Made by a program: the position numbers and the translations under genes | Shown here: one piece after another, positions 1-4,211 of the stretch | Position numbering within the stretch: position 1 is the first letter of the stretch | How the letters are laid out: every line of letters starts with the position of its first letter | Notes under the pieces: model-generated | Seen by the model: the letters and a program-made list of their open reading frames with translations, nothing else | Told to the model about the DNA's origin: nothing | Databases searched by the model: none | Source of the DNA: Dehalococcoidia bacterium | GTDB lineage: Bacteria > Chloroflexota > Dehalococcoidia > GIF9 > AB-539-J10 | DNA: 7,892 nucleotides | Direction of reading: 5' to 3' | Assembly (NCBI GenBank): GCA_030603485.1 | Contig: JAUVXS010000081.1 | Coordinates: forward strand, 1-7,892

Positions 1-196
1 ATCAGAACGGCAGGAACCCTTGGTGTCAGCTATTGAGTCTCTAGAAGAATTTGGCGATTCTAATGGAATTCTTATTTGGTCTATTGATTTATTTAGAGCA
101 CTCAAGGTAACGGATCCAAGTGATTACAATGAACTTCTTGAGTCTATCAAATACGCTAAGGGTAGATGGGTTCCTGTTATTGATAAATCTCCATAG
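1..196 (+). CDS. C-terminal end of an unrecognised protein (partial)
   Basis: An open frame enters from the left edge (first whole codon at base 2) and stops at TAG 194-196, giving 64 residues. The tail has an acidic start (SLEEFGDSNG), a hydrophobic patch (ILIWSIDLFRAL) and ends in WVPVIDKSP. The base composition and amino acid make-up look like a real protein, with no low-complexity stretch. I recognise no domain and assign no function. No terminator-like hairpin with a T-run is visible after the stop. There is only a short inverted repeat GTTCT/AGAAC at 229-243. Confidence 0.55.
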   Translation, partial: SERQEPLVSAIESLEEFGDSNGILIWSIDLFRALKVTDPSDYNELLESIKYAKGRWVPVIDKSP

Positions 197-250
197 GAAA
201 TCTCTAAATTCCTGCGTTGATTTACCGCGTTCTTGTCTAGAACAGGAGTT

Positions 251-373
251 ATGGTCTTAGAGTCCAGAGAGCGAAGAGAACGAAGTTTGCGGAGTGAACT
301 GGAGGGAATTATGGTTGGGCTGGTTAATGGGGTGTTAGGAGTGTTAAAAGTGCCTTTGGGGGGATTTTATTGA
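251..373 (+). CDS. Possible small ORF ending in a hydrophobic peptide
   Basis: A 40-codon frame runs from ATG 251 to TGA 371-373. Its first half is highly charged (ESRERRERSLRSE). Its second half, beginning at the internal ATG 311, is hydrophobic (MVGLVNGVLGVLKVPLGGFY, 20 residues). The internal ATG is preceded by GGAGGG (301-306) at 4-5 bases, a plausible ribosome binding site. The upstream ATG has AGGAG (244-248) only two bases away, which is too close, so 311-373 is the likelier translated unit. Short hydrophobic peptides occur as type I toxins or leader peptides, but nothing here proves expression. It could easily be chance. Confidence 0.2.
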   Translation: MVLESRERRERSLRSELEGIMVGLVNGVLGVLKVPLGGFY

Positions 374-412
374 AAAGCGAGAGGCGGTGGCGGTCGCTTG
401 TGACATGCCACC

Positions 413-480
413 GAGACAGAGGATAAAGAGAAAAGAAAAGAAGAGAAGAAGAAGCAAGAAGAGAAGATAAAGAAAATAAG
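413..480. repeat. Purine-rich low-complexity tract
   Basis: The plus strand is almost entirely A and G for 68 bases. The only pyrimidines I count are at 417, 424, 455, 468 and 477. It consists of irregular GAA, AAG and AGA runs. Such asymmetric tracts can form triplexes, lower nucleosome or protein occupancy, or be purine-rich untranslated RNA. A 21-codon frame from ATG 405 to TAA 468-470 passes through it and would give an extremely basic peptide, but no ribosome binding site supports it. Confidence 0.6.
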
Positions 481-506
481 TTATATATACTTAAGTTATA
501 TATCTT
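478..506. repeat. Tandem AT-rich near-palindrome, operator-like
   Basis: Two adjacent units, 478-492 (AAGTTATATATACTT) and 493-506 (AAGTTATATATCTT), differ by one dropped A. Each unit begins AAGT/AAGTT and ends CTT, with an alternating TA core, so each is nearly self-complementary. The second unit runs into a TTGACT hexamer at 505-510. A paired binding site at a -35 element is a typical place for a dimeric repressor, but no regulator gene is visible in the window. Confidence 0.45.
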
Positions 507-534
507 GACTACTTTGGCGGTTTCGGATTATTCT
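505..534 (+). promoter_or_regulatory. Candidate promoter upstream of the membrane protein gene
   Basis: TTGACT (505-510, 5 of 6 to the sigma-70 -35 consensus) is followed by 18 bases and TATTCT (529-534, 4 of 6). It overlaps the end of the tandem AT-rich repeat. Transcription would begin about 175 bases before the ATG at 716, giving a long leader. A closer alternative promoter exists at 668-696. Confidence 0.3.
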
Positions 535-552
535 GAGGGACAAGGTCTAAGA

Positions 553-584
553 GGTGTCGGAAGGTTTTAGGCTGGTGTCGGAAG
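553..584. repeat. Two copies of an 11-bp direct repeat
   Basis: GGTGTCGGAAG occurs at 553-563 and 574-584, with starts 21 bases apart, which is two turns of B-form DNA. A related octamer CAAGGTCT occurs at 541-548 and 612-619. Evenly phased copies in front of a gene could be activator sites, or they may just be local duplication. There is no further support. Confidence 0.4.
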
Positions 585-667
585 ATTAGTAAGAGAATTG
601 ATTTTGAGGCGCAAGGTCTCTGGGATGTAAGATGTTTTCAGTGCTGAGTTGGAAGATAAGGGTGAGG

Positions 668-696
668 TTGATTTCTGAGCTGGTAGAGGTTATCAT
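668..696 (+). promoter_or_regulatory. Candidate close promoter of the membrane protein gene
   Basis: TTGATT (668-673, 4 of 6) and TATCAT (691-696, 5 of 6) are separated by 17 bases. Transcription would start near 703, almost at the AGGAGG ribosome binding site (703-708), leaving a very short leader. This is an alternative to the pair at 505-534. Confidence 0.3.
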
Positions 697-715
697 AATG
701 TGAGGAGGAAAAGAA

Positions 716-1099
716 ATGGAAGCTAATGGTAATAGTAAGAGCGGGTTACTTACCGCCGGCGGAGTGTTGAGCATAATAGGGGGAATATTGGAGGCAATTG
801 GTGGAGGGATAGTGGTGGGTATAGTAATACACTATCTTACACGGGGTTCATTGTGGCCTATTCCGCATATCCCGTTCCCATGGGGTGAGTTTGTGCTAGA
901 TTTCTTACCAGCTATAGTTATTATTGTGGGAATAGTTGTTCTGGTATTGGGCGCAATAGGTATAGCGGGTGGCATCTCAGCTCTGAACAGGAAGAGTTTT
1001 GGCCTGTCCTTAGCGGGGGCTATATGTATACTTCCAACAACTCTTTTCGGGATACTGGCAATTATTTTTGTCGCAGCATCAAAGAAAGAATTCAAATAA
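716..1099 (+). CDS. Small three-helix membrane protein, DUF4064-like
   Basis: This 127-residue protein is almost entirely hydrophobic, with three likely membrane segments at about residues 11-38, 61-89 and 96-121. It has a short polar N-terminus (MEANGNSKSG) and a basic tail (SKKEFK). The loop after the first segment is aromatic and proline-rich (LWPIPHIPFPWGEF). Glycine-rich helices (GGVLSIIGGILEAIGGG) and the ALNRKSFGLSLAGA turn between helices 2 and 3 resemble small DUF4064-type membrane proteins, whose role is unknown. The family link comes from memory of the pattern, not a search. The start is well supported: AGGAGG at 703-708 lies seven bases before the ATG. The gene stands alone, with tRNA debris immediately downstream. 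Confidence 0.85.
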   Translation: MEANGNSKSGLLTAGGVLSIIGGILEAIGGGIVVGIVIHYLTRGSLWPIPHIPFPWGEFVLDFLPAIVIIVGIVVLVLGAIGIAGGISALNRKSFGLSLAGAICILPTTLFGILAIIFVAASKKEFK

Positions 1100-1110
1100 C
1101 AGAAATAGAT

Positions 1111-1136
1111 GCCAAAGTGGCGGAATGGCAGGCGTG
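1111..1136 (+). pseudogene. tRNA-Leu-like 5' fragment
   Basis: Bases 1111-1134 (GCCAAAG, TG, GCGG, then AATGGCAG and GCG) read like the acceptor 5' strand and D-arm of a bacterial tRNA-Leu. That family typically has GTGGCGGAATtGGCAGACGCG here. The match stops where the anticodon arm should begin. No T-arm or matching 3' acceptor strand (CTTTGGC) follows before the tRNA-Gly gene on the other strand. It begins 11 bases after the stop of the membrane protein gene. It could be a relic of recombination or element insertion at a tRNA gene, or chance similarity over about 24 bases. Confidence 0.4.
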
Positions 1137-1182
1137 AAATGGGCAGTTGGCTCAGTGTTTATGATAGCGGTGAGGGAAGTGA

Positions 1183-1253
1183 GCGGGAGACGGGATTCGA
1201 ACCCGCGACCTTCTGCTTGGGAAGCAGATATTCTACCACTGAATTACTCCCGC
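1183..1253 (-). tRNA. trnG-CCC: tRNA-Gly (anticodon CCC)
   Basis: Read on the minus strand, the 71 bases fold into a full cloverleaf. The acceptor GCGGGAG pairs with CTCCCGC, the D-stem ATTC pairs with GAAT around AGTGGTA, and the anticodon stem TCTGC pairs with GCAGA around loop TTCCCAA. A five-base variable region AGGTC follows, then T-stem GCGGG with CCCGT around TTCGAAT. Loop positions 34-36 are CCC, which reads the glycine codon GGG. The 3' CCA is not encoded (the next bases are TCA). No good promoter lies right in front of it. The strong promoter at 1374-1403 would transcribe it through the truncated tRNA copy. Confidence 0.95.
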
Positions 1254-1264
1254 ATGAGTGCTGT

Positions 1265-1316
1265 AATGGCTATTGCTATTTAAGCAGTTTGGTGAGTATA
1301 ATCCCCAATGGCTATT
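1265..1316. repeat. 10-bp direct repeat between the tRNA copies
   Basis: AATGGCTATT occurs at 1265-1274 and again at 1307-1316, in the short interval between the intact tRNA-Gly and its truncated relative. The second copy sits just beside the breakpoint of the truncated tRNA. It may be a footprint of the rearrangement that removed the tRNA 3' half, or chance. Confidence 0.35.
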
Positions 1317-1324
1317 CAAAGTGT

Positions 1325-1363
1325 GCTTGGGAAGCAAGCACTCTACCGCTGAGTTACACCCGC
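1325..1363 (-). pseudogene. Truncated tRNA-Gly (5' half only)
   Basis: On the minus strand from 1363, the sequence GCGGGTG TA ACTC AGCGGTA GAGT G CTTGC TTCCCAA GC matches the first 39 or so positions of a tRNA-Gly, again with CCC in the anticodon place. Over about 42 positions it is identical to the neighbouring intact gene at roughly 34. After the GC of the 3' anticodon stem, homology ends and unrelated sequence follows. There is no T-arm and no CACCCGC acceptor partner. The remnant can instead form a 6-bp hairpin (GTGCTT/AAGCAC, bases 1323-1341). It cannot make a tRNA alone. A tRNA intron is unlikely, because no matching 3' half follows. Confidence 0.8.
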
Positions 1364-1373
1364 AATTAACTAT

Positions 1374-1403
1374 ATTATCAAATGGAAGGGGCGCTGATGT
1401 CAA
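1374..1403 (-). promoter_or_regulatory. Strong promoter for the tRNA-Gly region
   Basis: On the minus strand a perfect TTGACA (1398-1403) is followed by 18 bases and GATAAT (1374-1379, 5 of 6). The -10 box ends ten bases before the 5' end of the truncated tRNA-Gly, the usual geometry for a tRNA promoter. It lies just past the stop codon of the citrate synthase-like gene. It probably drives a transcript containing the tRNA fragment as leader and then the intact tRNA-Gly. Confidence 0.65.
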
Positions 1404-1410
1404 GGATTAC

Positions 1411-2646
1411 TTACTCTGGTATGAGTGTCAGCAGTTTCTTCGCAATTTTGGGATATTTGGCAATGAAGAGTAGTTCATCCTCCACCAGCGGTCTTTGCGA
1501 TGCCACGTTAGCGTATCTTGCTAATTCCAGAATCTCTTCAGCTTGCGTAGCATTGTCAAACGATACCTCCATCTGGCCCATTATATGCCTGAAGCCTGAT
1601 ATCCCGCTATATTCTCCCGAGCATATCTCGCTGCCCGTCTCTACGAACTCAGGTTCACCTCTGCCTATTTCGTCGAAGCTGTATAGCTCGTAGTTTTCAG
1701 GGTCTTTCAGTACACCATCAGCATGAATACCAGAGCTGTGGGCAAAGGCATTGGCTCCAACACCAGGCTGGTTCATGGGAATGGGGACCCCAAAAGCATA
1801 GCTGGCAAATCTGCTTACTTTCCAGGCCTTTGTAAGGTCTATAGGCTTTTTGAGTCGATATTTTTCAGCGAATCCCTTGGATTTGGTGACAGCCAGGACC
1901 GTGGCTACAAGGTCAGCATTGCCGGCTCTTTCTCCGATTCCATTGACGGTGGTGTTGATGTAAGCATCCTGCCCACCGTCTATAGCCCCTTTGGCCCCGG
2001 CAAGGGAATTAGCCACAGCCAATCCCAGGTCGCCATGACAGTGGAGCTCGATAGGTATTCCGATATTCTCCGCCAGCGCCTTGACGCTTTCGTAAATGGT
2101 AAATGGGTTGTCATAGCCCAAGGTATCACAATACCTGAGTCGCTGAGCCCCGTGTTCCTTGGCTGCCAGGCCGAATCTAATTAAAAAATCTATTTCAGTT
2201 CTAGAGGCGTCCTCGGCATTTACACCTATGCTTTCAGCCCCATGGGCGCGAGCCGCTTCTGCAGCATCGGCCATCATGCTTACGATATCTTCTTGGCTCT
2301 TCTTACCGAGGAACTTGCCTTGAATCATTTGGTCCGATGTGGAAATAGAGAGATTGAGGTGCTTAATATTGGGAACAAGCTTGAAGGCTTTTTCCACATC
2401 ATCGACAATTGCCCTTATCCACCCCTCTAAACGCATGGGTTGCAGGGCGCCCATGTCAGCTAATTCTAAGTTCGCCTGAAGGTAAAACGATTCGTGTCTC
2501 GTCGCAGGGAATCCAAATTCGGACTGGAAAACACCCATTTCGTTGAGGTACATATTTATCATGGTCTTTTCCAGCTTGGACAGACCGAGGTTTGCAGTCT
2601 GAACGCCATCACGATTGGTAACATCTATGAAATAAATCCTGGACAT
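1411..2646 (-). CDS. Re-citrate synthase / homocitrate synthase family enzyme
   Basis: This 411-residue protein belongs to the DRE-TIM metallolyase family (isopropylmalate, homocitrate, Re-citrate synthases), which condense acetyl-CoA with a 2-oxo acid. The TIM-barrel signatures are present: DVTNRDGVQ at 8-16 with the catalytic Arg12-Asp13, HCHGDLG at 202-208 (His202 and His204 as metal ligands), NGIGERAGN at 235-243 and GIHADG at 306-311. From memory it resembles Clostridium and Dehalococcoides Re-citrate synthases, including the MGVFQSEFGFP and LNLSISTSDQ stretches, more than NifV or LeuA, so citrate formation from oxaloacetate is the favoured role. No LeuA-type regulatory domain is seen. 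Start: GGGGAGG (2652-2658) lies five bases before the ATG. The stop is TAA at 1411-1413. Homocitrate synthase remains the alternative, and the substrate cannot be proven from sequence. Confidence 0.88.
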   Translation of the reverse strand: MSRIYFIDVTNRDGVQTANLGLSKLEKTMINMYLNEMGVFQSEFGFPATRHESFYLQANLELADMGALQPMRLEGWIRAIVDDVEKAFKLVPNIKHLNLSISTSDQMIQGKFLGKKSQEDIVSMMADAAEAARAHGAESIGVNAEDASRTEIDFLIRFGLAAKEHGAQRLRYCDTLGYDNPFTIYESVKALAENIGIPIELHCHGDLGLAVANSLAGAKGAIDGGQDAYINTTVNGIGERAGNADLVATVLAVTKSKGFAEKYRLKKPIDLTKAWKVSRFASYAFGVPIPMNQPGVGANAFAHSSGIHADGVLKDPENYELYSFDEIGRGEPEFVETGSEICSGEYSGISGFRHIMGQMEVSFDNATQAEEILELARYANVASQRPLVEDELLFIAKYPKIAKKLLTLIPE

Positions 2647-2676
2647 CTTTGCCTCCCCAGATGAATGAATACAATA

Positions 2677-2705
2677 AGGATATCACTGTTTCTTCAGGTT
2701 ATCAA
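2677..2705 (-). promoter_or_regulatory. Promoter of the Re-citrate synthase-like gene
   Basis: On the minus strand TTGATA (2700-2705, 5 of 6) is followed by exactly 17 bases and TATCCT (2677-2682, 4 of 6). The expected start point near 2670 leaves a leader of about two dozen bases before the ATG at 2646, with the GGGGAGG site inside it. Confidence 0.6.
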
Positions 2706-2837
2706 ATTTTGGCCCTGTTAATGCTCTATGATTCTGGCTATCTCAGAAAATCTAACATGTCTGCACCTGTGCGTGGTATCTTGTTATCCAAGTCTTCTAG
2801 AGTAATTCAAAACTTCCTTTGTTTCCATCCTTTAGAT

Positions 2838-2843
2838 TATACT
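2838..2843 (+). promoter_or_regulatory. Possible -10 box directly before mtnA
   Basis: TATACT (5 of 6 to TATAAT) ends seven bases before the first ATG of mtnA. Used as a -10 box it would place the transcript start at or next to the start codon, giving a leaderless message. This fits the lack of a Shine-Dalgarno sequence there. The -35 region is poor (TTCCTT at 2814-2819), so this is tentative. Confidence 0.3.
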
Positions 2844-2850
2844 AACGGCG

Positions 2851-3885
2851 ATGATGGCCAGAGCAATAGAATGGCTCGATGGCAAGCTAAGGATACTGGA
2901 CCAGAGCAAAGTTCCCCGGGAGCAAGTCTTTGCCGACCTGGATAATTACCACGATGTAGTTCTGGCTATTAAGGAGATGAGGGTTCGTGGTGCACCAGCC
3001 ATCGGGGTCGCTGCTGCCTACGGCATAGCTCTGGGCGCATCAGGTATCAGAGAAGCAGGCAAGGATGAATTCCTGGTTCAATTGAATCAGGTCATGCAAG
3101 CTTTTGCTGTCTCCAGGCCTACAGCGGTCAACCTTTTTCAAGCTATCAACAGGATGAGGAAAGCTGCCAGGGGAGATGGCGTTGCTGAAATAAAAAGGTC
3201 GCTTGTCGATGAAGCAAAGCGGATTCACCAGGAAGAAGTAACCGCAACCAGGCAGCTCAGCCAGCTAGGAGCCGAGCTCATCAAGAATGGTTTCACCCTG
3301 CTTACTCATTGTAACGCCGGTCCTTTAGCCACCGCCGGTTATGGCACTGCCCTGGGCGTAATCAAAGCTGTTAAAGAACAAGGAAAGAGAGTGAGCGTCT
3401 TTGCCACGGAAACTCGTCCCCTTCTCCAGGGAGCCAGGCTCACTACCTGGGAATTAATGCAAGAAGACATCCCTGTAACTCTGATTACCGATTCCACAGC
3501 TGGCTATTTTATGCAGCAGAAGAAGATAGACTGTGTCATTGTTGGTGCCGACAGGATTGCTGCCAATGGCGATGTCGCTAACAAAATTGGCACTTATACT
3601 CTGGCGGTACTGGCTAAAGAAAGCGAAATCCCATTTTATGTCGCTGCTCCCACAAGTACTATTGACCTGTCCTTAAGCTCGGGAGACAAAATCCCGATTG
3701 AAGAGCGAAGCCCTGAGGAAGTAACTCATGTCCAGGGAGTACCTATTGCCCCCGAGGGCATAAGAGCAGCCAATCCTGCTTTCGACGTAACTCCCCATAG
3801 TTATGTAACCGCTATAATCACCGAGAAGGGCATAATAAGGGAACCTTACGGAAAGGAGTTGCTAAGCATAGCAAAGTGGTCCTAG
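2851..3885 (+). CDS. mtnA: S-methyl-5-thioribose-1-phosphate isomerase
   Basis: This 344-residue protein of normal MtnA length belongs to the eIF-2B alpha/beta/delta-like family. It converts 5-methylthioribose 1-phosphate to methylthioribulose 1-phosphate in cytosolic methionine salvage. The same enzyme can act on 5-deoxyribose 1-phosphate in the DHAP shunt. Visible signatures are RGAPAIG at 46-52, the catalytic cysteine in THCNAGPLATAGYG (Cys154), the phosphate/active-site stretch ATETRPLLQGARLT at 185-198, and VGADRI with the catalytic Asp234 followed by NGDVANKIGT. No other salvage gene is next to it. Two adjacent ATGs (2851, 2854) are possible starts. Neither has a ribosome binding site, so translation may be leaderless. 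The stop TAG sits close to the next gene, suggesting one operon. Confidence 0.95.
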   Translation: MMARAIEWLDGKLRILDQSKVPREQVFADLDNYHDVVLAIKEMRVRGAPAIGVAAAYGIALGASGIREAGKDEFLVQLNQVMQAFAVSRPTAVNLFQAINRMRKAARGDGVAEIKRSLVDEAKRIHQEEVTATRQLSQLGAELIKNGFTLLTHCNAGPLATAGYGTALGVIKAVKEQGKRVSVFATETRPLLQGARLTTWELMQEDIPVTLITDSTAGYFMQQKKIDCVIVGADRIAANGDVANKIGTYTLAVLAKESEIPFYVAAPTSTIDLSLSSGDKIPIEERSPEEVTHVQGVPIAPEGIRAANPAFDVTPHSYVTAIITEKGIIREPYGKELLSIAKWS

Positions 3886-3902
3886 AGGAGCGAAGACTAA
3901 AG

Positions 3903-4211
3903 ATGAACAGGAAATCCCCAATATGGCATCACGCCGGCGGCAAGCTCCGTGAACTCGGCGCGGAAAGCTTGACCGATGCTGAGCTTCTCTCTATCCTTAT
4001 TGCCCCGGGGATTAAGGGTAAGCCAGCAGAGGGAATTGCTCAGGAGATTCTAGAGAAATTCGGCGGCTTCAAGGGAATGGCAAATCAACCCTTGGAAAAG
4101 CTCTTGGATATAAAGGGCCTTGCCGATGTTAAAATCATCCGCATTGCCGCCGCCTTCGAAATCGCCCGGCGAATTGTGAACGCGGTATTAAAAGAGCATG
4201 AAGAAGACTGA
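3903..4211 (+). CDS. RadC N-terminal domain (UPF0758-N / HhH) stand-alone protein
   Basis: This 102-residue protein has the N-terminal half of RadC: an AGGKLRELGAESLTDAELLSILI segment at about 11-33, GIKGKPAEGIAQEILEKFGG, then a helix-hairpin-helix-like LLDIKGLADVKIIRIAAAFEIARR near the end. The MPN/JAB metalloprotease-like domain that forms the second half of ordinary RadC (with its HxHPSG motif) is absent. The protein ends in KEHEED. The HhH part suggests DNA binding, and the role is unknown. I chose ATG 3903 (GAGGAG at 3885-3890, 12 bases upstream). A GTG at 3876, overlapping the end of mtnA, would add nine residues. The end overlaps the next gene by 14 bases, so the two are probably co-translated. 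It may be an accessory of the restriction system rather than decayed radC. Confidence 0.8.
   Translation: MNRKSPIWHHAGGKLRELGAESLTDAELLSILIAPGIKGKPAEGIAQEILEKFGGFKGMANQPLEKLLDIKGLADVKIIRIAAAFEIARRIVNAVLKEHEED

Larger units (their letters stand above)
197..715. other. Intergenic region without a convincing gene
   Basis: About 520 bases separate the truncated first gene from the membrane protein gene. The stretch contains a 6-bp stem (AAGCGA 375-380 with TCGCTT 394-399), a purine-rich tract, a tandem AT-rich repeat, two copies of an 11-bp motif and two promoter-like pairs, each listed separately. Open frames here are short. The longest minus-strand frame (586-774) overlaps the start of the next gene and has no credible start signal, so I do not call it. 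Confidence 0.6.

Noticed and set aside
405..470. 21-codon very basic peptide frame through the purine tract
   Set aside because: The Arg/Lys-rich product simply reflects the AGA/AAG bias. No ribosome binding site precedes the ATG.
586..774. Minus-strand 62-residue frame
   Set aside because: It overlaps the well-supported start of the membrane protein gene, has no ribosome binding site, and its composition looks like antisense of purine-rich DNA.
1141..1170. Possible third tRNA relic (GGGCAGT TG GCTC AG at 1141-1155)
   Set aside because: Only about 15 bases resemble a tRNA start. The D-loop GG pair and all later parts are missing.
1183..1363. Intron-containing or split tRNA-Gly made from the two copies
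   Set aside because: The 5' half needs a CACCCGC acceptor partner, whereas the intact gene has CTCCCGC and pairs perfectly with its own 5' strand.
1723..2184. Plus-strand 153-residue frame opposite the citrate synthase gene
   Set aside because: It is a shadow of the minus-strand gene, whose motifs, ribosome binding site and promoter are all clear.
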